NCBI GenBank assembly: GCA_033764055.1
Contig: JANRJI010000077.1
Location: 4,720-68,719 of the forward strand
Source of the DNA: Ga0077555 sp033764055
Lineage (GTDB): Bacteria > Pseudomonadota > Alphaproteobacteria > Rhizobiales > Hyphomicrobiaceae
Reading direction: 5' to 3'
Length of the DNA: 64,000 nucleotides
A model generated the notes under the pieces. The model saw only the letters and a list, made by a program, of their open reading frames with translations, was not told the DNA's origin and did no database searches. This document shows, piece after piece, positions 55,301 to 62,354 of this stretch. Within the stretch, counting starts at the first letter, position 1, and the number at the start of each line of letters is the position of its first letter. The translations under genes and the position numbers were made by a program.

Positions 55301-55816
55301 GGCCGCCAACGCCGTCAAGGCATCGAGCGTCAGGCCGAGCTGCGCCGCGGCCTCACGTGCCGACATGATCTGGTCGGCAACGCCCGAAGGATCGGCCACG
55401 CCGCTCAGCAGAAGCGCTGCAGCCAGAGCAGCCTTGTTGTTGAGCGTCTGGTCGACGATCAGGTTCGAGATGAGACGCGGGTTGACATCGACCACGCTCT
55501 TGGTGCCGACGATCGACGGGTCGTAGTTGGTGTTGGAGAGACCGAAGAACGGCGTCGTGCCGTCCGGGTTCGTCGCCGTGATGTACTCGGGTGTCAGCAG
55601 GCGGGGGAAGAGCTGATCGGCGGCGCCGGCAAGCTCGTCGCCAGCGAGCAGGTGATTGAAGCTGCCGTCGACCGTGCGCAAGCCCACCGGCAGCAACGCA
55701 TTGGCCTCGCCGATGACATCGAGAAGGTTCTCCCCGGCGGAATGGCGCTCGGCAATTTTGATCTGATCGAGGATCTTGTTGAGGTCGGCAAGATTTACGA
55801 TGAAGCTGGTGGTCAT
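49361..55816 (-). CDS. RTX-type animal haem peroxidase, MopA-like, 2151 aa
   Basis: This is a giant secreted protein. The animal-type haem peroxidase domain (about residues 280-1060) has the distal-His motif FGQFFDHGLDLV (His313), GLTAVHTVFHAEHNRL (591-606), the proximal-His motif HTVYRFGHSML (His717) and NIARGRDTGIPSLNHAREQL (812-831). RTX calcium-binding repeats follow (about 1095-1260, for example GGDGDDIIEDPFGDDFLRG). A cadherin-like domain lies at about 1560-1750, and more RTX modules from about 1830 to 2080. The end DFTAGDTIWLDAL...LTTADFGGTVI is typical of type I secretion substrates; no Sec signal is seen. Closest known relatives by architecture are the Mn(II)-oxidising peroxidases (MopA) of Aurantimonas and Erythrobacter. 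Activity is inferred. ATG 55816 has GGAG at 9 bases. Confidence 0.9.
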   Translation of the reverse strand: MTTSFIVNLADLNKILDQIKIAERHSAGENLLDVIGEANALLPVGLRTVDGSFNHLLAGDELAGAADQLFPRLLTPEYITATNPDGTTPFFGLSNTNYDPSIVGTKSVVDVNPRLISNLIVDQTLNNKAALAAALLLSGVADPSGVADQIMSAREAAAQLGLTLDALTALAAGLPDGVDAADIDAAADASAAATAAVAAQQALVDQLGAGPTHPAAILLASLTTLASDIAALSGSLVLGDLDTGAELTATNAALAGASPLGSTADTTLTTMIVDNGLDITPDGSVLIENRSPDIGLSPPNSGWMTLFGQFFDHGLDLVTKGGPGTGTVFVPLLPDDPLIAGADGKFGTADDLAPELRFMALTRATRTQLPGLDGVMGTADDTFEARNTTTPFVDQNQTYTSHASHQVFLREYKFTEDTNGDNIADSRAVNTGRLLDGANGGIANWGEVKAQALEKLGIVLTDFDVHNVPLLRTDAYGKFIAGPNGYAQMITGAGLDGIINTADDDVIEGSAAGTAVTAAVLRTGHAFLDDIAHHAAPGVVDTNNDGIPDTAQVADSDTDSVADDGNPLTYDNEMLEAHFITGDGRGNENIGLTAVHTVFHAEHNRLVEANKLTILRSGELNTINEWLATDLADLTGVPPATADDATLEAFAATLNWDGERLFQAARFATEMQYQHLVFEEFARRLQPNVDPFVFTNSADLDPAIVAEFAHTVYRFGHSMLTDSVDRLDNDLTTVNSNGTGNDAAQIGLIAAFLNPQAFTASAGTLGPDSDAIATGAIVRGMSRQVGGEIDEFVVEALRNNLLGLPLDLPALNIARGRDTGIPSLNHAREQLYAMTGATDVKPYTSWIDFSQHIKHPLSVVNFIAAYGTHTSITSATTLDAKRDAALKLVIGDASLTGQALIDFDLDRLDFLNARGAYAGGLLGGLNSVDMWIGGLAEELNEFGGQLGSTFNFVFEYQMEHLQNGDRFYYLSRTQGMNLLNVLEPNTFADIIMRNTDLGDLHATHLPALIMTVPDMILELDPLATQDNYGPNAAASIDINAPGYDRSLLDPVWDDAFQQAIDPKVVRQLGAIRVDGNGDPILDAAGQVIRDGNLLTFSGGEHVVLGGTEGNDSIYGDKGIDTLWGDGGNDYLNAGMESDNVFGGDGDDIIEDPFGDDFLRGEGGNDVILADLGLDLMFGGEGQDFIWGATDTKEVFAGPGNDFILGGTAPDVLMGNEGDDWIEGGEGFDGLSGENSELFFNSPIVGHDILWGQGNDTDYDGENGDDIMVQGAGIQRNNGMEGFDWAIHKGDNVAADSDLTILIGAPVTPPFILRDRFDSVEGLSGWKFDDKLTGATKLVGPGAGFIGNLTQAGVDRIQGLAAVIAPMAEANPTNDPNAILLPDATFAQLGGEIILGGAGNDTITGNLGDDILDGDAWLNVRIAVMSNPDGTGTELYSVDSLTSTTTTAGTALAASIAAQMASGQLNPGQLKAVREILYDDATDGTNPADTSIDTAVFSGLISDYTITQIGANSLRVVDDRNAAVGGGNLIVPDSSAVGDILHNFELLQFADGTFTFEQLTAGQPQVTGPATLTSDEDVTFDITIFDFLQNVTDPNGDPLSVINVTVDRGTVVDNLDGTWTYTPLANDDTAAVFSYQVTDGLFEVNHSLQLDLLPVNDAPTGAVTFTNTPAGSGTLVATNTIQDVDGLLGPVTYQWQVSTDGGTVWTDILGATDASFTPVAEIGQLLRVTAISTDAFGTVQTPSALTTVIGDDNANVLNGSSTDNLVVARGSGDQLFGAGGLDTLNGGAGADTLNGGADADVLNGGAGTDTASYVGSAAGVTVSLQTNVGTGGDAEGDTLNSIESLIGSSQGDVLTGNNANNILDGGLGSDTMNGGNGNDTYWVDVITDVLGDTGGTDLIRSSITWTLAGGFENLMLEGTLNIDGTGNGADNSLIGNDGANVLSGLGGSDRMFGQGGNDTYVVNDTGDVVGEVAANGTDTVQSSITYTLGAEVEKLLLTGNGNINGNGNGLDNVIVGNNGSNRIDGLAGQDNITGGLGRDFLWGGTENDRFVYLSLAHSNGTNAGRDRIVDFTAGDTIWLDALIDANADVAGSQQFTLDTDGSFSAGEIRQTLVGANLLVEMNTNATAGAEMSLLLLNRNTLLTTADFGGTVI
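49700..50260 (-). repeat. tandem RTX modules in the peroxidase C-terminus
   Basis: Consecutive modules of about 80 codons share GGxGSDxMxGxxGNDTYxV, a GTDxxxSSIxxTL segment and a closing NIxGxGNGxDN. They resemble the modules in the RTX-deacetylase protein (32.65-33.13 kb), indicating that both exoproteins draw on the same repeat family. Borders are approximate. Confidence 0.6.
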
Positions 55817-56547
55817 TTAAGCGAACTCCAGAGTCTCGACCGTGTCAGTCGGGGGGCTGTCGACGGAGAACTAGCGCCGGGGATTGCGCCAAACCTTGCA
55901 TTGAATGCTTCTAACCAGGTGCATCGGGGATAATCTCCTGCCCCCCGCCGCATTCCGGTTCACATGCCGGCAAACACCAATTTCGGCAGATATGTGCCTC
56001 ATCGAGCTGCCTGCGATTCCTATTTCTTGGGCTGTCACCACCTTATCCCGACGGCGGCCACGAAAAATCGTCCACAGGCAGTAGCCGCCACCAGACCAAA
56101 GTCTAATAGGGTGGACTACTGACGATTACGTCCGGCAGCCGGGGATCCCGGAGCACCGCAGCCGCAGGCAGTCACGAACCGGCTGCTGGCCACTGCCGCA
56201 CCGTGCGAAAATTGCACTCTACGTGGATGCGAGCTGACTTATTGTAAGATTCAGCAATGCCTTCCGGGCCCCGGCTCGACGGCGCTGCTACGCGGCGGCC
56301 GCCTGCCGGATGGCCAATGGAGAGCCTTGGGACGCGACGGCAGACGGACGCCTTTTGACCGCCTGCTGCCGCCCCAACTCCGCGTCCCGCAGCGCCCCCG
56401 CAGAGTCGCTGCAGAGCCCGGCATGGTTAACGCGTCGGGGGGCCCGACGGCAACCCCACGGCAGACGCTCTGAAATCAACCTTGATTATGTCGGTTAAAT
56501 CTCACAGCCCCACGACGTTTCGCCCTGTCGCTCTCACTCCGGTATTG
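55817..56547. other. 731-bp non-coding region upstream of the peroxidase gene
   Basis: This is the largest gap in the window. It has lower G+C than its surroundings near 55960-56110 and 56220-56260. Short frames at 56288-56479 (minus) and 56310-56498 (plus) overlap each other and look like chance frames. It should carry the peroxidase promoter and probably control sites, including the element at 56089-56107. No terminator for the MetE-like gene was recognised. Confidence 0.5.
56089..56107 (-). promoter_or_regulatory. putative regulatory element shared with the oxidase promoter
   Basis: On the minus strand it reads ATTAGACTTTGGTCTGGTG, 273-291 bp before the peroxidase ATG. It matches the element at 44885-44903 upstream of the multicopper oxidases at 15 of 19 positions in the same orientation. 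The core GACTTTrGTC is a near palindrome. Evidence is limited to this one pair. Confidence 0.25.
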
Positions 56548-57579
56548 TCACCCCAGCTCGCTGCGGACGATCGTTGCGCCTTCGACGAGGGCCTTGAGCT
56601 TTTGAAATGCGATGGAGCGCATGAGGTACTTCATGCCGCAATCGGGAGCAGGAACGAGGCGCTCGGCAGGAATATATTCCAGCGCCGCGCGGATACGTGC
56701 CGCTACCAGCTCCGGCGTCTCGGCGTCAGGGTCTGCCAGGTCGATCACGCCGAGCACGATGCTCTTCGGCGCGAGATCTCTCAACACCCCGAGATCGAGG
56801 CGGGGTTGCGCCGCCTCGATCGATATCTGTTGCGCGGTGCACGCGGCGAGCTGTGGCAAGAACGAATAGCCGGTCGACTTGTGCCTGCCCGATACGATCG
56901 CTGCGTAGCCGAAGCATAGATGTACGACAGTGCTGGCCTTGACGCCCTCCAGCGCACGGTTGATCGCCGCCACGGCGATGCGCTCGGCAGCATTCGGATC
57001 GTTGCGCAGCCACGGCTCGTCGAGCTGGATGACGTCGGCACCCGCCCTCTCGAGATCGAGCACCTCCGCATTCACGGCCGCGGCATAGTCCATGACCATC
57101 TCGTCGTGGTCCCTGTAGAACTCGTTGACGGCCTGCTGCGCCATCGTGAAAGGACCCGGCAGCGTGATCTTGGCGTGACGGTCGGTGTTCCGGCGGAGAA
57201 ACTCCATGTCACGGACCTCGACGGGCTGCGTCCGTCGGATCCGGCCCGTGACCCGTGGGACCGGCGTCGTGCGGCCCGACTGCGACCTGACAATCCCCGG
57301 GCTGCTCGTCTCGACTCCTTCGAGGGCGGTCGCGAAACGGTTCGAGTAGCTCTCGCGCCGCATCTCACCGTCGGTGATGATATCGATGCCGGCCCGCTCC
57401 ATGTCGCGGATGGCGAGCAAGGTCGCGTCGTCCTGTGCCTGCTCGAGCCAGGGCTCCGGCACCCGCCAGATGTCCATGCGAACGCGTGGCACCGACTTCG
57501 ACAGCATTTCGCGGTTCACCAGCCAGTCCGGCTGCGGATAGCTGCCGACCACGGTCGTGGGGAGAAGCTTCGGGGTCAT
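56548..57579 (-). CDS. short cobalamin-independent methionine synthase (MetE)-like protein
   Basis: This 343-residue protein corresponds to the C-terminal catalytic barrel of MetE. It starts LPTTVVGSYPQPDWL and has DGEMRRESYSNRF, LPGPFTMAQQAV and VIQLDEPWLRN. The zinc-ligand residues are His and Cys in VVHLCFGY and Cys in PDCGMKYL. The N-terminal folate-binding barrel of full MetE is absent, as in core-MetE enzymes and relatives that take methyl groups from other donors. ATG 57579 is the family start; the frame is open to 57876 without similarity. It is divergent from the amidase cluster. Confidence 0.88.
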   Translation of the reverse strand: MTPKLLPTTVVGSYPQPDWLVNREMLSKSVPRVRMDIWRVPEPWLEQAQDDATLLAIRDMERAGIDIITDGEMRRESYSNRFATALEGVETSSPGIVRSQSGRTTPVPRVTGRIRRTQPVEVRDMEFLRRNTDRHAKITLPGPFTMAQQAVNEFYRDHDEMVMDYAAAVNAEVLDLERAGADVIQLDEPWLRNDPNAAERIAVAAINRALEGVKASTVVHLCFGYAAIVSGRHKSTGYSFLPQLAACTAQQISIEAAQPRLDLGVLRDLAPKSIVLGVIDLADPDAETPELVAARIRAALEYIPAERLVPAPDCGMKYLMRSIAFQKLKALVEGATIVRSELG

Positions 57580-57959
57580 GGTTTGGCGTCCTGTGCTGGA
57601 AGCAATCGGCCGGGCGTCGAGACGGCCGTCGCGCCTGATGCCGGAGAGCACATCGTGTCTCGCGTCAACAGCCACATCGCCTCCCGTCGGCGGCGATGCT
57701 GCTGCGCGAGGAGGATATTCGCCTTGCACGAGACGGGACAGGCACTGGCTCCTTGCGCCGGGCAGATGGTGCACCCTGCAGATCCGCGGAGAGCATTTCG
57801 TGCAATCTGCCTTGTATTCATTCGGCTCGTGCGCCGTTTCCCCGCAGCACCGCCATTGCGGGCGGTGACGCCGCAAGACTATCCTTCCCGCGAAATGCGA
57901 GGCTGCATACGAGTGAGGCCCTCGCGAGCACGCATTCCGATTTTACGGAGATCATCGAG
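57580..57959. other. divergent intergenic region, no gene seen
   Basis: These 380 bp separate the MetE-like gene (minus) and the AtzG-like gene (plus). A few short frames occur (for example a Cys-containing 81-codon frame at 57576-57821, minus), but none has a ribosome-binding site or plausible composition. Promoters for both directions are expected. Confidence 0.45.
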
Positions 57960-58169
57960 ATGGCGGAGCCACTGGAGCGGCAGCTCGAGACCCAGGTGCA
58001 GGGCTGGTCCGGCGTCGCACTGCCCAACGAGGCGGCGCGCGTGCTGGCGGCACAGCTCGAGACGGTGATCCGCGGCTTCGTGGCGCTGCGAGGCACGCTG
58101 CAGTTCGAGGACGAGCCGGCGAGCTTCGAAGCGGCGCTCCAGGCGACGAAGGAGACGCGCCATGAGTGA
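57960..58169 (+). CDS. AtzG-like small subunit (DUF4089 type) of the first amidase
   Basis: This 69-residue helical protein begins MAEPLERQLETQVQGW and has LPNEAARVLAAQLETVIRGF. It resembles AtzG, the small GatC-like protein that forms a complex with the amidase AtzE in cyanuric-acid breakdown. Its stop lies 8 bases inside the amidase gene, so the two are translationally coupled. The match in size and position is good; sequence identity to AtzG cannot be measured here. The annotated function depends on its amidase partner, which is interrupted. Confidence 0.75.
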   Translation: MAEPLERQLETQVQGWSGVALPNEAARVLAAQLETVIRGFVALRGTLQFEDEPASFEAALQATKETRHE

Positions 58170-59589
58170 GGCCAGCTCGCTGCTCGGGCTTACCCTGGTC
58201 GAGGCCGCCGAGGCGGTGCGCAAGGGTGAGGTGACGTCGGTTGCCTTGACCGAGGCCAGCATCGCCGCCTTCCGCACCAAGGACGGCCCGGTCAATTCGC
58301 TCATCAGCCTCGATGCCGAGGACGCGCTCGAGGCGGCCGCGGGCCTCGACAAGCTCCGCAAGGCCGGCCGCCTGCTCGGCCCCCTGCATGGCGTGCCGCT
58401 GGCCCACAAGGACATGTACTACCGCGCCGGCAAGCCGTGCACGGCCGGATCGAAAATCCGCAGGAGCTTCGTGCCGACGACCACGTCGACCGCCGTCGAG
58501 CGGCTGGAAGCCGCCGGCGCGATCACGGTCGGCGCGCTCAACATGGCGGAGTTCGCGCAGAATCCGACCGGCCACAATGCGCACTTCGGCGACTGCCACA
58601 ATCCCTGGAACGTGGACTACTGCACCGGCGGCTCGTCGTCGGGATCGGGCGCGGCCGTCGCTGCCCGTTTCACGTTCGGCGCGCTCGGCTCCGACACCGG
58701 CGGATCGATCCGACTTCCCGCTGCCATGTGCGGCGTGACCGGTATCAAGGGCACGCAGACGCGTGTCTCGCGCTACGGGGCCATGCCGCTGTCCTTCTCC
58801 GCCGACAACGTCGGCCCGCTGGCGCGAACGGCGCGCGATTGCGCCCGATTTCTCAAGGTCATTGCCGGTCACGATCCGAAAGACCCAACGTCGTCCCGCG
58901 AGCCGGTGCCTGACTACGAGGCCGCTCTCGACGGCAACGTGAAGGGGCTGCGCATCGGCATTCCGACCAACTATTTCCTCGACGATGTCGACGCGGAGAT
59001 TGCCGCCGCGATCTCGAAGGCCGCTGCCACTCTGGCCTAGGCAGGCGCCGAGGTGGCCGCTGTCGAGCTGCCGCATATGGATGCCGTCGCGACCTACGGC
59101 TCGATCGTCTCGAGGGCGGAGGCGGGTGCCATACACGCCCAATGGATGCGCGAACGGCCGCGGGACTACGCAATCCACCTCTCCGCACGGATCTACAGCG
59201 GGATGGGGCTGCCGGCGCACTTCTACGTCGAGGCGCTCGCCCGGCGCGGACCCATCCTGAAAGCCTTTGCCGAGGCCGTCTTCGGCAAGGTCGATGTGCT
59301 GCTGGCGCCGACGCTGCGCAGGGCGGTGCCGACGCTGCTCGCCACCGACATCGATCGCGGCACTCCCGGTGCCATCGATGCCTTCAACGCCGTGTCGATC
59401 AACACGCGGGCGATCAACTATCTGGGCCTGCCGTCGGTCAGCATTCCGTGCGGCTTCGATCGCAACGAATTGCCGATCGGCTTGATGATTCAGGGCCGGC
59501 CGTTCGCCGAGGCGCGCATCCTGAAGGTGGCCGATGCTTATCAGAGACTGACGGATTGGCATCGGCGGAGACCACCGATCTCGGCCTGA
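58162..59589 (+). pseudogene. AtzE-like amidase, interrupted by an in-frame TAG
   Basis: This is an amidase-signature enzyme of about 475 codons. The catalytic triad is visible: Lys83 in LAHKDMYYRAG, the cis-Ser in GGSSSGSGAA (Ser158-160) and the nucleophile Ser182 in SDTGGSIRLPA. Codon 293 is TAG (59038-59040), but the same frame continues without shift through AGAEVAAVELPHMDAV to a normal amidase C-terminus ending 59589. Homologous amidases read through this point, so it is one gene with a nonsense change. The 292-residue product keeps the triad but loses the C-terminal third, so it is probably inactive. Sequencing error or stop readthrough are alternatives. Confidence 0.82.
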
Positions 59590-59637
59590 TCGAGCACAAG
59601 GCAAGCGGTATCAGCAGCAGTCGGGGAGGATCGAGGT

Positions 59638-59841
59638 ATGGGCGGACGGGCGCGATTGCCGATCGAGGAGATGCGGGCGCGAGCCCGTGCCGCGGGTCTC
59701 ACGCTTTCGGAGGCGCAACTGGTCGAGATCCACAAGGGCTACGGCCATATCGAGGACATGGTGGAGCGCGTCAAGCGCGGCGACCAGCGCTCACGCGAAG
59801 CCGAACCCGAGCTCGTCTTCCGCGCACGGCTCGAGGGGTGA
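59638..59841 (+). CDS. small AtzG-like protein preceding the second amidase
   Basis: This 67-residue helical, charged protein has EEMRARARAAGLTLSEAQLVEI, then GYGHIEDMVERVKRGDQRS. GGGGAGG lies 9-15 bases before the ATG. It sits in the same place relative to the second amidase (5-bp gap) as the AtzG-like protein does to the first, and probably serves as a small GatC-like partner. It is not closely similar in sequence to the first one. Confidence 0.7.
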   Translation: MGGRARLPIEEMRARARAAGLTLSEAQLVEIHKGYGHIEDMVERVKRGDQRSREAEPELVFRARLEG

Positions 59842-59846
59842 CGCCG

Positions 59847-61229
59847 ATGCAGATCCCGACCATCGCCGAAGCCTCACGCGAGATCGCCGAGGGGCGGCTT
59901 TCTCCGGTCGCGCTGGCGGAAGCGTGTCTCGCCCGGCTCTCCACCGGCGAGCCGAAGGTCAATGCCTTCATCCGGCTGACGAAGGACGCAGCCATCGCCG
60001 CCGCGCGCACGGCAGCGGCCGAGATCAAGGCCGGGCGCTCGCGAGGCCCGCTGCACGGCATCCCGTTCGCACACAAGGACATCTACGGGACGGCGGGAAT
60101 CCCGACGACGGCACATTCGAAGCTGCTCGCCGATTACGTGCCGATGGAGAATGCGTTCACGGTGGAAAAGCTCGCCGCTGCTGGCGTTGTTTCCTTCGGC
60201 AAGCTCGCGACGCACGAGTTCGCCTGGGGCGGGCCGAGCTTCGACCTGCCGTGGCCGCCGGCGCGCAATCCCTGGAACACCGCACACTTTCCCGGCGGCT
60301 CGTCGAGCGGCACGGGCGCCGCGGTCGCCGCAGGCTTCGTGCTGGGTGGCACTGGCTCGGACACGGGCGGCTCGATCCGGCTGCCTGCATCCTTCTGTGG
60401 CCTCGCCGGCATCAAGCCGACGTATGGCTTGTGCAGCCGCACGGGCATCCAGCCTCTCGCCTTCACCCTGGACCATGCAGGACCACTGGCGTGGACCGTC
60501 GAGGATTGCGCAATCCTGCTCGAGGCGATGGCGGGGCACGATCCCAATGACCCGGCGAGCCTCGATGCTCCAGTGCCGCGATACCGGGAGCTGCTCGGGC
60601 GCGGTGTCGCGGGGCTGCGCATCGGCATCGTCCGGCACTTCTACGAGACGGACATCGCCGCCGCGCCCGAGGTCGGCTCGGCCATGGCCGAAAGCGTGCG
60701 CACCTTCGAGCGGCTCGGGGCCCGGGTCGGCGACGTCGAGTTGCCACCGCTGCAGGACTGGGCCGCCTGCGGCATGCTGATCATGATCGCCGAGGCCTAT
60801 GCCGTCCACGAGCCTTGGCTCAAGTCCCGGTTCAACGACTACGGCGAGCTGTTCCGCGACCGTGTCGTGCACGGCGCTTTCATCTCGTCGGCGGACTATC
60901 TCGCCGCGGCTCGTATGCGGCGCGAGCTGCGCCAGTCTCTGGCGAAGGTGCTGTGGTCGTTCGACCTGCTGATCCTGCCGACGACGCCGTCACCGGCCCC
61001 GCTCATGACCGAGGTGACCAAGTACGGCGGCTTCGAGCAGCCGAACCTGACGATGCCGTTCAACGTCGCGGGCACGCCCGCGCTGGCGCTGTGCAACGGC
61101 TTCAGTGCCGGCGGGTTGCCGCTGTCCCTGCAAATCGTGGGGCGTCCGCTCGAGGACGCCATGGTGCTGGCGGCGGGCCACGCCTACGAGCAGGCGACCG
61201 AGTGGCGAGGCCGGCGGCCGGAGCTTTGA
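59847..61229 (+). CDS. amidase (AS family), intact
   Basis: This 460-residue amidase-signature hydrolase has Lys77 in PFAHKDIYGTAG, the cis-Ser region FPGGSSSGTGAAVAAGF (Ser152-154) and nucleophile Ser176 in SDTGGSIRLPASFCGL. All triad residues and the C-terminal LPLSLQIVGRPLEDAMVL are present. It hydrolyses an amide; the close pairing with a small GatC-like protein points to the AtzE/carboxybiuret-hydrolase or related group, but substrate is unknown. It is the second of two tandem amidase modules and the only intact one. Confidence 0.92.
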   Translation: MQIPTIAEASREIAEGRLSPVALAEACLARLSTGEPKVNAFIRLTKDAAIAAARTAAAEIKAGRSRGPLHGIPFAHKDIYGTAGIPTTAHSKLLADYVPMENAFTVEKLAAAGVVSFGKLATHEFAWGGPSFDLPWPPARNPWNTAHFPGGSSSGTGAAVAAGFVLGGTGSDTGGSIRLPASFCGLAGIKPTYGLCSRTGIQPLAFTLDHAGPLAWTVEDCAILLEAMAGHDPNDPASLDAPVPRYRELLGRGVAGLRIGIVRHFYETDIAAAPEVGSAMAESVRTFERLGARVGDVELPPLQDWAACGMLIMIAEAYAVHEPWLKSRFNDYGELFRDRVVHGAFISSADYLAAARMRRELRQSLAKVLWSFDLLILPTTPSPAPLMTEVTKYGGFEQPNLTMPFNVAGTPALALCNGFSAGGLPLSLQIVGRPLEDAMVLAAGHAYEQATEWRGRRPEL

Positions 61230-61250
61230 GCGAGAGCCGGCCGCCGCAGA

Positions 61251-62354
61251 TCAAGCCTCGAGCAGCACGCAGGCCTCTGTCGAGAAGGAGAGCGTCACTG
61301 GAGCGCCCTCCTCGATCAGGTTGGTCGGCGGCCGGCGCACGATGATCGGCCCCGTCGAGCAGTCGACGACATACTGCACGAAATCGCCGTGGAACATGCG
61401 GCGGCGCACCGTGCCTGGCATGCTGTTGTCTTGCAGCCCCCCCTCGCCGACGTCGATGTAGGCGGTGCGCACGGCGACCTCGGTCTCACGTCCCGACAGC
61501 GCCGCGGGTGCGATCGCCTGCAGGACGTGGCCGCCATCGGCATCGAAGGTGATCCGGCCGTTCTGGACGGCACCGCGCACCCTCCCCTTGATCAAGTTTG
61601 CCGAGCCGACGAAATCGGCGACGAAGCGGTTGCGCGGGCGGTTGTAGATCTCCTCGGGCGTGCCGATCTGCTCGATGACGCCGACGTTCATGACGATTAC
61701 CCGGTCGGAGATGGCGAGTGCCTCCTCCTGGTCGTGGGTGACGTAGACCGAGGTGATGCCGAGCCGGCTCTGCAGCTCGCGCAGCTCGACGCGCATCTCA
61801 GCACGGAGCTTGGCGTCGAGGTTCGAGAGCGGCTCGTCGAACAGCACCACCGTCGGCGAGAAGGCAATGGCGCGGGCCAGCGCGACACGCTGCTGCTGCC
61901 CGCCGGAGAGCTTGGAGGCCGGCCGGTCGGCGAGATGGCGCATCTGCACGAGGCCGAGTGCACGGTCGACGCTCTCCCTGATCTCGCCGGCCGATTGCTT
62001 CCTGACCCTCAGACCGTAGGCGACGTTGTCGAAGACGGTCATGTGCGGCCAGACGGCGTAGGACTGGAAGACCATCGACACGCCGCGGCTCTCGGCCGGG
62101 ATGTTGATGCGCTCGGCTGCGGAGTACATCGGCCGGCCCTCGATGGCGATCGAGCCGCCCGAGGGAGATTCGAGGCCGGCGATGGCGCGCAGCGTCGTGG
62201 TCTTGCCGCAACCCGATGGTCCGAGCAGCGTGACGTGCTCCCCGTGGCCCACATTGAAGCTGACGCCGTTGACGGCTAGGACGTCGCCCGCGTAGCGCAC
62301 CACGAGATCCTTCACCTCGATGCGAGTCTTCGTCTGGCGCTCGGCTCCGCTCAT
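61251..62354 (-). CDS. ABC transporter ATP-binding protein (iron/polyamine importer class)
   Basis: This 367-residue ATPase starts MSGAERQTKTRIEVKDL. Walker A is LLGPSGCGKTTTL, the Q loop MVFQSYAVWPHMTV, the signature SKLSGGQQQRVALARA, Walker B TVVLFDEPLSNLD and the switch His in VTHDQEEAL. A C-terminal TOBE-like domain (about 240-367) is typical of the FbpC/PotA/PhnT group. Its ATG overlaps the permease stop by one base (TGATG). It probably energises the permease encoded upstream; a substrate-binding protein is not in view. Confidence 0.93.
   Translation of the reverse strand: MSGAERQTKTRIEVKDLVVRYAGDVLAVNGVSFNVGHGEHVTLLGPSGCGKTTTLRAIAGLESPSGGSIAIEGRPMYSAAERINIPAESRGVSMVFQSYAVWPHMTVFDNVAYGLRVRKQSAGEIRESVDRALGLVQMRHLADRPASKLSGGQQQRVALARAIAFSPTVVLFDEPLSNLDAKLRAEMRVELRELQSRLGITSVYVTHDQEEALAISDRVIVMNVGVIEQIGTPEEIYNRPRNRFVADFVGSANLIKGRVRGAVQNGRITFDADGGHVLQAIAPAALSGRETEVAVRTAYIDVGEGGLQDNSMPGTVRRRMFHGDFVQYVVDCSTGPIIVRRPPTNLIEEGAPVTLSFSTEACVLLEA

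Noticed and set aside
49289..55933. An open frame of 2214 codons on the plus strand opposite the peroxidase gene
   Set aside because: It is antisense to a clear RTX peroxidase. High G+C and the Gly/Asp-rich repeat codons leave the opposite frame free of stops. It has no coherent domain, and its composition is Val/Arg/Glu-rich as expected for a shadow.
56288..56498. Two short overlapping frames in the region upstream of the peroxidase
   Set aside because: They lie on opposite strands over the same DNA, lack good ribosome-binding sites and have no recognisable features.
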